Origin: a bacterium
GTDB taxonomy: Bacteria > DRYD01
Assembly (NCBI GenBank): GCA_026418475.1
Contig: JAOABG010000009.1
Span: 1 to 32,262 of the forward strand
Direction: 5' to 3'
Length of the DNA: 32,262 nucleotides
Position 1 is the first letter of the stretch; each line of letters opens with the position of its first letter. Both the position numbers and the translations under genes were made by a program. The notes below the pieces were generated by a model. The model saw only the letters and a list, made by a program, of their open reading frames with translations, made no database searches and was not told the origin of the DNA. Below are positions 15,387 to 23,572 of this stretch, piece by piece.

Positions 15387-16988
15387 TTATTTTAGGATAT
15401 TCTTTGAAAATTTCTTTCTTCTTGAATTGGCAAACCTGTGAGCTTCATCTCTTAACCTCCTAATAAAATTCCAAATATTCTGATTTAAACTCATCTGTTT
15501 AACGTTATCATAATCATAGAAATAAATTTTATCATCAGGTTTAGAAATTGATATGAACTTTGTATTAGAAAACACATCTGAATCCCTGAATGCTCTAACT
15601 GCAGCTAGAAGTTGGTTTATTCCTCCATCAACAACCATAAGCTGTGGTAAAATTTCAAGGGATTTATCCTTAGAAATATTCTTAAACCTTCTAATCACTA
15701 AATCATAAATATTTGATAAATCATCAAAATTGTTATACAGCTTAAAAATCCTATATTTAGATTTAGAGAAATTTGACTTTTCAAATACAACAAGTGCTCC
15801 ATAAACATCTTCACCATAAAAGTGACTGATATCAACAACCTCAATCCTATAGACAATATCAACACCCATAATCATAGACAGATTCTTTAAAATTATATGA
15901 ATATCATTTTGTTTCAAATACTCAACTTTTTGTAAGCAAGTACTCATCAAATAATTGAAATTATCATCCATTTTATATTGAATTTGAATCTTTTTTATTC
16001 TATCCGAAGTTTCATCATGATACAATTTTACATATTCATCAATAAGATGGATCAATTCTGAATAATACTCTTGCTGAACAAAAATTCTTTGAGAGTGAAT
16101 ATTTAAAATAGCATTAAATAGGATTTGAGCAGGAGTTAGATCCTCAAAATTCTCAACCTCCAATATTTTCATATCAGTTGGAGGGTAAAAAATACCCAAT
16201 ACACACAAATTATCATCAAAAAGAATGTAAAGATAACTTTCCATTTTGGAATCAAGAATTTTGCTCAGGTAATTTTTTACAGTATACATCTTATTTCTAT
16301 AAATTATTGCTTTTTCAAATTCATGATTTTCAGAAAAACTCCTTATTTTTTTCTGATATTCATCTATTAAATCTTGTATAAAAGATTGTTTTAACTTAAT
16401 AAATTCAGTGGCCCTATGGAAATTTTTATTATACTCATCCTTAGATATTTTCCCCTGACAAGGACCACTACAGAGACCAATGTAATAATACATACATAAA
16501 TCTGGTCTCTTATTATTAAAATTATAATCACACTGCCTAACACCAAACAAAGCGGAAACTATGTTAAATAATTGTTTAAAATTCAGACTATGTATAAAAG
16601 GTCCAAACATTTCAGTGGTATTAACATTCCACTCAGAAACAACTGAAAAAAAAGGGTATCCATCTTTATCTATAACACCAATATATTTCAAAGGATTCCT
16701 ATATTTATACTGTATATTATAAATTGGCTTATATTGATAGATCAGTTTAGATTCTAATATTTGAGCTTCTAAATCAGAGTTCGTAATAATATACTCCAAA
16801 TCGTCTGCTTTCTCAACAATTTCCAAAGATTTCTGGTCACTGCAATAAAAGTAACTCCTCAATCTATTTTTCAAATCTTTAGCTTTACCAATATAAATAA
16901 TAACCTTTCGTTTTTTAAAAATATATACCCCCGGTAAAGAAGGAATAGAAACAAGATCTACTTTAATCACAATTATATTTTTCAACAA
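15387..16988 (-). CDS. uvrC: UvrC excinuclease subunit lacking the C-terminal HhH domain
   Basis: Makes both cuts around DNA damage in nucleotide excision repair with UvrA/UvrB. Domains in 533 residues: GIY-YIG nuclease (about 15-95, PGVYIFKKRKVIIYIGKAKDLKNRLRSYF), a cysteine set C153, C165, C173, C177 matching the iron-sulfur ligands reported for E. coli UvrC, a UVR motif (about 203-240), and the RNase H-like 3'... 5'-cutting domain with D386 (VVDISHFYG), D454 (VDGG) and H517 (RDEAHRFA). The protein then ends 16 residues after that motif, where other UvrCs carry a helix-hairpin-helix DNA-binding domain. The start is uncertain: the frame opens with TTG codons at 16988 and 16985, a GTG at 16970 is possible, and no ribosome binding site stands out. 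The 64 bases to rimP hold no HhH remnant and only weak short hairpins. Confidence 0.93.
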   Translation of the reverse strand: MLKNIIVIKVDLVSIPSLPGVYIFKKRKVIIYIGKAKDLKNRLRSYFYCSDQKSLEIVEKADDLEYIITNSDLEAQILESKLIYQYKPIYNIQYKYRNPLKYIGVIDKDGYPFFSVVSEWNVNTTEMFGPFIHSLNFKQLFNIVSALFGVRQCDYNFNNKRPDLCMYYYIGLCSGPCQGKISKDEYNKNFHRATEFIKLKQSFIQDLIDEYQKKIRSFSENHEFEKAIIYRNKMYTVKNYLSKILDSKMESYLYILFDDNLCVLGIFYPPTDMKILEVENFEDLTPAQILFNAILNIHSQRIFVQQEYYSELIHLIDEYVKLYHDETSDRIKKIQIQYKMDDNFNYLMSTCLQKVEYLKQNDIHIILKNLSMIMGVDIVYRIEVVDISHFYGEDVYGALVVFEKSNFSKSKYRIFKLYNNFDDLSNIYDLVIRRFKNISKDKSLEILPQLMVVDGGINQLLAAVRAFRDSDVFSNTKFISISKPDDKIYFYDYDNVKQMSLNQNIWNFIRRLRDEAHRFANSRRKKFSKNILK

Positions 16989-17051
16989 ACAATTTTAACA
17001 ACCTATAAAGAAGGCCATAATGAAGAAACCTAGAACCATATATTGTGGCAT

Positions 17052-17396
17052 ATGAATGATTTTATAGATCTTTTCTCAAAAATAGAAAAGTTATATTTCT
17101 TAAATTTAGATGAACAAAATAATTATGATTTTCTAAATTTATTGATAAACCTACAAGAAAAAACTAAAAATGACACTCAAATCTATGAATTCTTAGAAAG
17201 AAAAATAATAGAAAAACAAAAAATAATAATGAAAATAAAAAAGATAAAGAATCAAGTGGAAAATGAATTGAAAATATTAAAAATGAAAAACCTATGTATT
17301 TCACCAGCTCTACCACTATTTTTAACATTTTTTTTACAAACCAATATGAATAAAATTTCTAATAATGGGAATAAAAGAATTGAGAGAACACAATAA
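17052..17396 (+). CDS. Small unknown protein, coiled-coil with a hydrophobic C-terminal segment
   Basis: I do not recognise this 114-residue protein. It is helical by composition, rich in Lys, Ile, Asn and Glu. Residues about 40-80 look like a coiled coil (LERKIIEKQKIIMKIKKIKN), followed by a hydrophobic stretch SPALPLFLTFFL (about 85-97) and a basic tail. It may be tail-anchored in the membrane. The ATG at 17052 is the best start although its ribosome binding site is poor; a TTG at 17043 is also in frame. It is the first gene of the plus-strand run, divergent from uvrC, and 13 bases before the secreted protein gene. Coding status is moderately likely because length and spacing fit an operon. 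Confidence 0.55.
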   Translation: MNDFIDLFSKIEKLYFLNLDEQNNYDFLNLLINLQEKTKNDTQIYEFLERKIIEKQKIIMKIKKIKNQVENELKILKMKNLCISPALPLFLTFFLQTNMNKISNNGNKRIERTQ

Positions 17397-17409
17397 GATG
17401 GAGGGTAAA

Positions 17410-18393
17410 ATGAAAACAATTTTGATAACAGCAATAGCGTTCATAATAATAACAATAACAGTGTATTCTCAAACAATAAATGGTAAGTTCATCAGATTTG
17501 GTGCAGACAGTGTTATAATTAAAACAGAAACAGATGTTCTGAATTTACCAGTATCAAAAGAATTAATAGTTATTGATAACAAAGGACAAAAAGTATCACC
17601 AGCCTCACTATTTGAAAATGCAAATATAACAATAAAATATGAAGACGGAGTAGTAAAATCAATAGTTATTGATAATCAGTTCATAAACTATGTTAATAAC
17701 CAAGATAAGCCAGAATATCAATTATTATACAGAGAAACAAATTACAACTACAGCAACTTTCAAGCACCATCAAAAGTTAGCTATGTAGGTTACTTACCCA
17801 TGGATTACCAATCAATACTTTATCCACCAGTTGACATATACAATGCAAAAATAAATTACTATAGCTATATGCCAGTTAATAATAGCTACACTTTTGGGGG
17901 CTCAGAATCCATGGCAACCGAAATAAAATTCTATGATAATTTATTAGCAAATAACTATTACTCTCCAAGATATTACTACGAAACAATGTCATCCATTATG
18001 GGTAACGATATACCAAATTATTACTATATATCTCAAATTCAAGAAAAGAGTAAGTATTACTATAAAAAAGATCCGACAAATACTAAAAATGATGAAATAT
18101 ACTATTATGCAAACAATACAACTAATAATGTGAACAACAATTACAATAATAGTAATAATATCTTTGGAACCTTAGTAGAAGTCAACCAAAATAAATTGAT
18201 AATATTATCAGACAGAACTTATGAAATTGAATTAAACAATTCATCAAACATATTTGTTAAAAAAGAAGGTAAATACATTCCTTTATATAACAAAGAAGAA
18301 TTAAAAAATTTGGTTAACAAAAAAGTGGAACTAAATATATCCTCAAATAACAATAAATTAATAGCAAATACAATAATAATAAATAATCAATGA
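17410..18393 (+). CDS. Secreted Tyr/Asn-rich protein with two similar beta domains
   Basis: A 327-residue protein with a clear signal peptide (MKTILITAIAFIIITITVYS, cleavage likely near SQ-TI at 20-21). After it come a small beta domain (about 22-95, NGKFIRFGADSVIIKTETDV... ITIKYEDGVVKSIVIDN), a 150-residue middle rich in Tyr, Asn and Ser, and a final domain (about 255-327, FGTLVEVNQNKLIILSDRTY... VELNISSNNNKLIANTIII). The two end domains share the layout strand, 'ANITIKYEDGVVKSIVID'-like close, and resemble the DUF5666 kind of repeated barrel. ATG 17410 is chosen for GGAGGG five bases upstream and the signal peptide; the frame is open to 17365. A cell-envelope or outer-sheath role is a guess. 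Confidence 0.78.
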   Translation: MKTILITAIAFIIITITVYSQTINGKFIRFGADSVIIKTETDVLNLPVSKELIVIDNKGQKVSPASLFENANITIKYEDGVVKSIVIDNQFINYVNNQDKPEYQLLYRETNYNYSNFQAPSKVSYVGYLPMDYQSILYPPVDIYNAKINYYSYMPVNNSYTFGGSESMATEIKFYDNLLANNYYSPRYYYETMSSIMGNDIPNYYYISQIQEKSKYYYKKDPTNTKNDEIYYYANNTTNNVNNNYNNSNNIFGTLVEVNQNKLIILSDRTYEIELNNSSNIFVKKEGKYIPLYNKEELKNLVNKKVELNISSNNNKLIANTIIINNQ

Positions 18394-18462
18394 ATTTTAT
18401 AAAAAAATTTGATAAAATAAATCTTTTTATAAAAAAATACTAAAGAATATGGGCTGGAGATA

Positions 18463-18969
18463 ATGGTATTGCAAAAATTAGAAGAATCTATAGATTTCAT
18501 AGTCTCTCAAATGGAATTAAATAATATAGAATATGTTGATTTTGAACAAAAAGATGGAGATAAAACTTCTTTAAAAATAAAAATAGTTAAGCAAAATCTA
18601 AGTAGTAAACATGGAAATATAGAATCTTCACAAATGATCAAAATTGACTCTGAATTACCAAATGACAAAGATAAACTCAATCAAGATTCAAAAGATCTTG
18701 GAGGATTCAAAATAAAATACATAGAAAATAATAAGCTTTATATAATCTCAACTTCAGTAGGAAAACTTAAACTTGACAGAAAAATAAATAAAGGGGACAT
18801 AATAAACCCAAAACAAAAAATAGGAGAAATAGAAATATTAAATATAAAGAATCCTATTTCACTGGACTTCAAAATAAAAATACTAGATATAATGACTAAC
18901 TTTGAAGACAACGTTGATTATGGAAAAATTATAATATTAGCGGAAAGGATAGAAAATGGAAATAGTTAG
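18463..18969 (+). CDS. BCCP-like biotinyl-domain protein without the biotin lysine
   Basis: A 168-residue protein with the outline of AccB. The N-terminal helix-strand segment (1-44, LQKLEESIDFIVSQMELNNI then DGDKTSLKIKIVK) is like that of acetyl-CoA carboxylase biotin carrier protein. A charged linker (45-85) follows, then a biotinyl/lipoyl-like barrel (92-162: STSVGKLKLDRKINKGDIINPKQKIGEIEI... VDYGKIIILAE). Where BCCP reads E-A-M-K-M-M-N-x-I, this reads E-I-L-N-I-K-N-P-I, so the modified lysine is Asn127. It cannot carry biotin at the usual place. It overlaps rseP by 14 bases, implying linked expression. A structural or binding role in the protease's work is possible but unproven. The start at 18463 has GGAG only 3 bases upstream, a short spacing. 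Confidence 0.72.
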   Translation: MVLQKLEESIDFIVSQMELNNIEYVDFEQKDGDKTSLKIKIVKQNLSSKHGNIESSQMIKIDSELPNDKDKLNQDSKDLGGFKIKYIENNKLYIISTSVGKLKLDRKINKGDIINPKQKIGEIEILNIKNPISLDFKIKILDIMTNFEDNVDYGKIIILAERIENGNS

Positions 18970-20053
18970 TATAATACTGGTCATCAGTGCTTTCTTTTTT
19001 ATTATATTATTTCATGAATTTGGACACTATTTGGGATGTAGGCTAGTTAAAGTAAAAGTTGAAGAGTTCTCTATTGGTTTGGGTAAAGAACTGTGGTCAA
19101 AAAAAGTTGGAGATACAAAATTCAGTTTCAGATTACTACCAATTGGCGGATACGTTCTACCCGAAGGGGAAGAATATAAGAAAGATCAAGAATTATCAGA
19201 GACAAACTTTTATTCTAAACCTCTGTGGGCAAGGCTAATAATAATAGCCCTTGGACCAATATTCAATTATATTTTGGCTCTAATCATTTTCTTTTTCTTA
19301 TATAGCATATATGATTACAAAATAACAACAGAAGTATTAATGGTAGCTCCAAATACACCAGCATATAAAGCTGGATTAAAACCTGGAGATATAATAACGA
19401 AAATAGACTCAATAAAATTTGATTACTACGAAGGCAAAAAACTAATAGAATATATACACCAAAGTAAAGATAAAACATTGGAAATTGAAATAAAAAGGGG
19501 AAATGAAACAAAAACTTTTAGAATACAAACAATATACAACAAAGATCATAATTTTTCTTATATAGGATTCAATCCTAAAAAGACGACAGTGTATAATTTT
19601 AATCCAATTAGGGGAATAAAAGAATCATTGTTTACAATTTATGATCTAACGATGAAATACCTCAAAGTAATAATAAGTATCTTTAGTGGAAGTATACCAT
19701 TAAAAACAGTTGTTGAGCAGTCTGCAGGTCCAATAGGAATAACAAAAATAATGTATGACTTTGCCAACAATGGTATCTACAATTATTTGGTTCTTGTGGC
19801 CTTCATAAATATTGTCATAGGTCTATTCAATTTATTTCCTTTCCCCGCTTTAGACGGTGGAAGAATACTTTTCATCTTAATAAATTATCTATTAATAGGG
19901 ATTTCAAAAATTACCAGAAAGAGAATATCTATTGAACCAGATAAAGAAGAAATATTTCATAAAGTAGGATTAGCCTTGTTGTTAATACTTATAGTATTCA
20001 TTTCTTACAATGATGTAGTAAGAATAATAAGAGGTGAAAATTTTATTAAGTAG
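18956..20053 (+). CDS. rseP: Site-2 membrane metalloprotease RseP
   Basis: An intramembrane zinc protease that cuts within membrane segments of its targets, typically anti-sigma factors or signal peptides. The 365-residue protein has the HEFGH zinc motif (H20, E21, H24) in its first membrane helix, GCRLVKVKVEEFSIGLGKEL, RLLPIGGYV, one PDZ domain (about 118-195, APNTPAYKAGLKPGDIITKI), and the second active-site motif NLFPFPALDGGRIL with the third zinc ligand Asp. Four membrane segments fit the family. The start at 18956 follows GGAAAGGA and overlaps the biotinyl-like gene. tRNA-Leu begins 21 bases after its stop. No sigma/anti-sigma pair lies in this window. Confidence 0.95.
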   Translation: MEIVSIILVISAFFFIILFHEFGHYLGCRLVKVKVEEFSIGLGKELWSKKVGDTKFSFRLLPIGGYVLPEGEEYKKDQELSETNFYSKPLWARLIIIALGPIFNYILALIIFFFLYSIYDYKITTEVLMVAPNTPAYKAGLKPGDIITKIDSIKFDYYEGKKLIEYIHQSKDKTLEIEIKRGNETKTFRIQTIYNKDHNFSYIGFNPKKTTVYNFNPIRGIKESLFTIYDLTMKYLKVIISIFSGSIPLKTVVEQSAGPIGITKIMYDFANNGIYNYLVLVAFINIVIGLFNLFPFPALDGGRILFILINYLLIGISKITRKRISIEPDKEEIFHKVGLALLLILIVFISYNDVVRIIRGENFIK

Positions 20054-20074
20054 AATTAATAAGAGAAGGGGTAA

Positions 20075-20160
20075 GCCGGAGTGGCGGAATTGGCAGACGC
20101 AGGAGACTCAAAATCTCCCGGAGCTCGCACTCCGTGTGGGTTCGAGTCCCACCTCCGGCA
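20075..20160 (+). tRNA. tRNA-Leu (anticodon CAA)
   Basis: Acceptor arms GCCGGAG/CTCCGGC with discriminator A, anticodon stem GGAGA/TCTCC around loop CTCAAAA (anticodon CAA, reads UUG), a long class II variable arm (CGGAGCTCGCACTCCG) and a T-arm with TTCGAGT. The CCA end is not encoded. It lies between rseP and the bifunctional nuclease gene on the same strand, so it is probably cut out of the mRNA by RNase P and RNase Z. Confidence 0.98.
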
Positions 20161-20169
20161 AATAAAAAA

Positions 20170-20733
20170 ATGAAACTTAAAAAGGTTCAGGTTTATCAAT
20201 TAGCAACAGATATAGTTACAGATGATGCTGTTGTCATTTTGAAAGAAGAAAATGGAACAGCAATATTACCAATAATTATCGGACACTTTGAAGCCTCAAG
20301 CATAGCAATAGCCTTAGAAAAACTCAAAATAGAAAGACCAATGACACACGATTTAATCAAAAATATACTCGAAATACTAGACATAAAAATCCAGAAAGTG
20401 GTAATAACAGAATTAAAAGGTTCAACATATTATGCAACAATATACATACAAAAAGAAAACAAAGTAATAGAAGTTGATGCAAGACCAAGCGACAGTATAG
20501 CAATAGCTGTAAGATCAGGATGCCCCATATTTGTAAACGAAAGCTTACTTCAAACGTTACCAATACTTGAATACACAGAAAAAACATCCGAAGTTAAAAG
20601 TATATCCTCAATACCTGAAGATGAAGAAAAAGAAAAATTTAAGCAATTTTTAGAAAAAATAAAGCCAACAGATTTCATAAAATATTTTCAAGAAGAACAT
20701 AAAAAAGAAGATCAACAAGAAAGGGATAGCTAA
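20170..20733 (+). CDS. Bifunctional nuclease family protein (DUF151, TM0160-like)
   Basis: A 187-residue member of the BFN/DUF151 family, whose structural prototype is Thermotoga TM0160; plant members have been reported to cut RNA and DNA, but the role in bacteria is unclear. Visible family blocks are VLKEENGTAILPIIIGHFEASSIAIALE (about 22-49), RPMTHDLIKNILE and IEVDARPSDSIAIAVRSGCPIFV (about 99-121). A 50-residue charged tail follows. The ATG at 20170 is the only sensible start, yet it lies just 9 bases after the tRNA-Leu 3' end and has no ribosome binding site. The frame open upstream is a translation of the tRNA. It is followed 2 bases later by mtnP. Confidence 0.92.
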   Translation: MKLKKVQVYQLATDIVTDDAVVILKEENGTAILPIIIGHFEASSIAIALEKLKIERPMTHDLIKNILEILDIKIQKVVITELKGSTYYATIYIQKENKVIEVDARPSDSIAIAVRSGCPIFVNESLLQTLPILEYTEKTSEVKSISSIPEDEEKEKFKQFLEKIKPTDFIKYFQEEHKKEDQQERDS

Positions 20734-20735
20734 CA

Positions 20736-21554
20736 ATGTATAAAGCAGATATAGGAGTTCTTGGTGGAACGGGATTTTATTCGTTCTTAAAATCCAAAGA
20801 AATAGTCGTTGAAACTCCATATGGAAGCACATCAGATAAGATAGCTTTAGCAGAAGTAGAGGGTAAAACAGTAGCCTTTTTACCAAGACACGGAAGAGAT
20901 CATAGGTATCCACCATCAAAAATACCTTACAGAGCAAATATTTGGAGTTTCAAAAAATTAAATGTAAAGTACATTATAAGTCCATGTGCAGCTGGATCAC
21001 TACAACCACATATAAAACCTGGACACATAGTAATACTAGATCAAATATTTGATAGAACTTACAAAAGAGAAAACACATTTTATGAGGGCCCAATAACAAC
21101 TCATTTATCATTTGCCAACCCATATAATGAATACTTGAGAAATTTGTTTATAAATAAAGCCAAACAAATGAACCTTTCATATCATGAGAAAGGAACAGTA
21201 GTAGTAATAGAAGGCCCAAGATTCTCGACAAAAGCAGAAAGTAAATTTTACTCTCAAATGGGATTTGATGTAATAAATATGACACAAATGCCAGAAGCAA
21301 TATTAGCAAGAGAGTTAGAGATCCCATTTGCTGGAATAGCTCTAATTACAGATTATGATGTTGGATTAGAAGGACATCCAGAAATAGAACCAGTTTCCCA
21401 CAAAATAGCAGTAGAAAACTTTCTAAAAAACCAAGAAAAATTGAAAGAACTAATATTAAGCACCATAAAAGATATAGATTTAAACAGAGAAGAAGAAGAA
21501 AACAAAGCTTTAGAAAACGCCAGATTCTCTGTGGATTGCATCAAACTACTCTGA
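20736..21554 (+). CDS. mtnP: S-methyl-5'-thioadenosine phosphorylase
   Basis: Splits methylthioadenosine, the by-product of polyamine synthesis, into adenine and 5-methylthioribose-1-phosphate. The 272-residue protein shows the MTAP/PNP signatures GVLGGTGFYS (7-16), LPRHGRDHRYPPSKIPYRANIW, SPCAAGSLQPHIKPG, VVIEGPRFSTKAES and the INMTQMPEAILARELEIPFAGIALITDYD block that holds the substrate residues. Length is normal. The start has AAAGGGA 9 bases upstream, inside the 3' end of the previous gene. No other methionine-salvage gene is here, so the fate of methylthioribose phosphate is unknown. A 5'-methylthioinosine or inosine phosphorylase activity cannot be excluded from sequence alone. Confidence 0.93.
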   Translation: MYKADIGVLGGTGFYSFLKSKEIVVETPYGSTSDKIALAEVEGKTVAFLPRHGRDHRYPPSKIPYRANIWSFKKLNVKYIISPCAAGSLQPHIKPGHIVILDQIFDRTYKRENTFYEGPITTHLSFANPYNEYLRNLFINKAKQMNLSYHEKGTVVVIEGPRFSTKAESKFYSQMGFDVINMTQMPEAILARELEIPFAGIALITDYDVGLEGHPEIEPVSHKIAVENFLKNQEKLKELILSTIKDIDLNREEEENKALENARFSVDCIKLL

Positions 21555-21578
21555 AAAAAATTCAAATAAAACAATACC

Positions 21579-22130
21579 GTGAATAGAAAATCTATTAAAC
21601 TGGGTCAAAAAGTTTTGGAAATAGTCTTGGGGGATATAACCAATCAGCCAGATATAGAAGCAATTGTCAATTCTGCTAATAGAGATCTAAAGCCCGGAGG
21701 AGGAGTCTCTGGAGCCATACACAGAAGAGCTGGTCCACAATTATATGAATCCTCAAAAAAATTGGCTCCCATAAAAGTGTCACAAGCAGTTATAACAGAA
21801 GGTTTCAATTTACCCAACAAATACATCATACATACCTTAGGACCAGTATTTGGAGTAGACAAACCAGAAAGTGAATTACTGAAACAAACATACATAAACT
21901 GTATCGAGTTAGCTGACAAATATAATATAAAGTCCATAGCTTTTCCATCAATTTCAACTGGAATATTCGGATATCCAATAGAATCAGCTTCACATATAGC
22001 AATAAAAACTATAGAAACAGAATTACCAAAAACGAAAATAGATTTAGTCAGAATAGTATTATATACTCTGGAAGATTATAAAGTTTATGAAGGGGTTGTA
22101 GCTCAAAAGGACAGAGCGTTGCCCTCCTAA
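21579..22130 (+). CDS. Macro-domain protein, reading frame ends inside tRNA-Arg
   Basis: A 183-residue MacroD/YmdB-type macro domain, expected to bind ADP-ribose and remove it from O-acetyl-ADP-ribose or proteins. The signatures are GDITNQPDIEAIVNSANRDL (about 18-37), GGGVSGAIHRRAGP and the phosphate loop SISTGIFGYP. The start is taken as the GTG at 21579; no good ribosome binding site is seen and a start a few codons later is possible. The last 13 codons (EGVVAQKDRALPS) and the TAA stop are the tRNA-Arg gene read as protein. The stop uses the last anticodon base and the next two loop bases. If the tRNA is cut out of this transcript, the mRNA loses its stop codon. The domain itself is complete before the overlap. 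Confidence 0.85.
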   Translation: MNRKSIKLGQKVLEIVLGDITNQPDIEAIVNSANRDLKPGGGVSGAIHRRAGPQLYESSKKLAPIKVSQAVITEGFNLPNKYIIHTLGPVFGVDKPESELLKQTYINCIELADKYNIKSIAFPSISTGIFGYPIESASHIAIKTIETELPKTKIDLVRIVLYTLEDYKVYEGVVAQKDRALPS

Positions 22131-22165
22131 GGCAAAGGTTGCCGGTTCGATTCCGGCCAACCCCA
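22092..22165 (+). tRNA. tRNA-Arg (anticodon CCU)
   Basis: Acceptor arms GGGGTTG/CAACCCC, D-arm GCTC/GAGC, anticodon stem TTGCC/GGCAA with loop CTCCTAA (anticodon CCT, reads AGG), T-arm GCCGG/CCGGC with TTCGATT, discriminator A. CCA is not encoded. It overlaps the 3' end of the macro-domain gene and lies 11 bases before dnaA. Confidence 0.98.
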
Positions 22166-22176
22166 AATCTAAAAAC

Positions 22177-23466
22177 ATGGAAAAAGAACTCCTTAATCTA
22201 TTCATAGATGAATTAGGTCAAATAGCATACGACATATGCTTCAACATAAGTAACTCATCAATAGATAAAAACGAAAAAAAGATGAATATAATAACTACTG
22301 ACAGTTCAATAAAAGAATGGATAGAAAAAAAATACTCCCCACTGATAAAAGAGGTATTAGAAAAACATTTTAATGATGACTCTTGGACAATAGAAGTGAG
22401 AGTAAAAGATAGTGAACAAGAAATAGTAGAAACATCATTAGACATATTAAATCCATTTTTTAACTTTGATAATTTTGTAGTAGGTAACAGTAATCAATTC
22501 GCTTATGCAGCTTCATTAGCAGTTGCCCAGAAACCTGGTAAAGCCTATAATCCATTGTTCATATATGGATCAACAGGATTGGGGAAAACACACCTACTAC
22601 ATGCCATCGGTAATCTGGCATACAAAAGAAAAATATCAAAAAAAATAATATATATCACATCAGAAAGGTTTATAAATGACTTGGTTAACTCCATTAAAGA
22701 AAAAAAAATAGAAGATTTCAGAAATAAATATAGAAAAGCAGAAGTACTACTAATCGATGATATTCAATTTATAAGCGGAAAAGAAAGAACACAAGAAGAA
22801 TTATTCCACACATTTAACGAATTATATTTAGATAGTAAACAAATAGTACTTACAAGTGATAGACCACCAAAAAATTTAGAAGGAATAGAAGAAAGACTGA
22901 AATCTAGATTCCAATCTGGGCTAATTGCAGACGTTCAACTACCAGATTTCGAAACCCGCAAAGCAATACTAAAGAAAAAAATAGAAAACTACAATATAGA
23001 TTTCGATGAACAGGTTGTGGATTTCTTGGCACAAAAATTCAGAAACAATATAAGAGAAATAGAAGGAGCCATCATAAAAACAGTAGCATATGTTAATCTT
23101 AATAAAATTAATATTGATAAAATAAAACTAGAACATATTTCAGAAATAATAAAAGATGTAACAATAGACGATAATAAGATAACTCCTGAAAACATAATGG
23201 ACACAGTATCAGAATATTTTAGTGTAAGCAAAGACGAGATATTTTCAAATTCAAGAGAAAAAAGGATAGTCTACCCAAGACAAGTAATAACTTACCTATT
23301 GAGAGATATATTAGGCTTACCTTTCAAAGGAATAGGAAACTATTTAAAAAAAGATCATACCACTATAATGCATTCATATGAAAAAATTAATATAATGTTA
23401 GCAAGTCCCAAAGTATACAAAGATATAACAAACATTAAAGAAAAATTATATGAGAAATATCACTAA
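22177..23466 (+). CDS. dnaA: Chromosomal replication initiator DnaA
   Basis: Binds DnaA boxes at the origin and opens the duplex. The 429-residue protein has domain I (1-about 80), a very short domain II, the AAA+ domain III with Walker A GSTGLGKTH (131-139), Walker B VLLIDDIQF (190-198, D194/D195), sensor I LTSDRPP, and the arginine-finger segment EERLKSRFQSGL. Domain IV (about 340-429) has the signature YPRQVITYLLRDILGLPFKGIGNYLKKDHTTIMHSYEKI type stretch (read in two parts, 364-402). The ATG at 22177 sits 11 bases after the tRNA-Arg 3' end and has no ribosome binding site. No dnaN follows; a small unknown gene does. I saw no DnaA-box cluster beside it. Confidence 0.97.
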   Translation: MEKELLNLFIDELGQIAYDICFNISNSSIDKNEKKMNIITTDSSIKEWIEKKYSPLIKEVLEKHFNDDSWTIEVRVKDSEQEIVETSLDILNPFFNFDNFVVGNSNQFAYAASLAVAQKPGKAYNPLFIYGSTGLGKTHLLHAIGNLAYKRKISKKIIYITSERFINDLVNSIKEKKIEDFRNKYRKAEVLLIDDIQFISGKERTQEELFHTFNELYLDSKQIVLTSDRPPKNLEGIEERLKSRFQSGLIADVQLPDFETRKAILKKKIENYNIDFDEQVVDFLAQKFRNNIREIEGAIIKTVAYVNLNKINIDKIKLEHISEIIKDVTIDDNKITPENIMDTVSEYFSVSKDEIFSNSREKRIVYPRQVITYLLRDILGLPFKGIGNYLKKDHTTIMHSYEKINIMLASPKVYKDITNIKEKLYEKYH

Positions 23467-23572
23467 ATAAGCATAATCTAAATTTAACATCTTTTTTACA
23501 AACTCCCAAAAATAAAAACAGAAACCTAAAAATATAATTATCGTGATTTATAAGAAAGAAGGGGTTGATAAA

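Noticed and set aside
18395-18438. 14-bp direct repeat TTTTATAAAAAAAT before the biotinyl-like gene
   Set aside because: AT-only and 30 bases apart; chance is likely in this composition, unlike the perfect tandem pairs.
20134-20169. Longer N-terminus for the bifunctional nuclease (MWVRVPPPANKK)
   Set aside because: These codons are the 3' half of tRNA-Leu read as protein; family homology starts at MKLKKVQVYQL.
23467-23572. Replication origin next to dnaA
   Set aside because: No cluster of DnaA-box-like 9-mers or T. maritima-type boxes was seen; one TTATCCACT at 8291 alone is not enough, and dnaN is absent.
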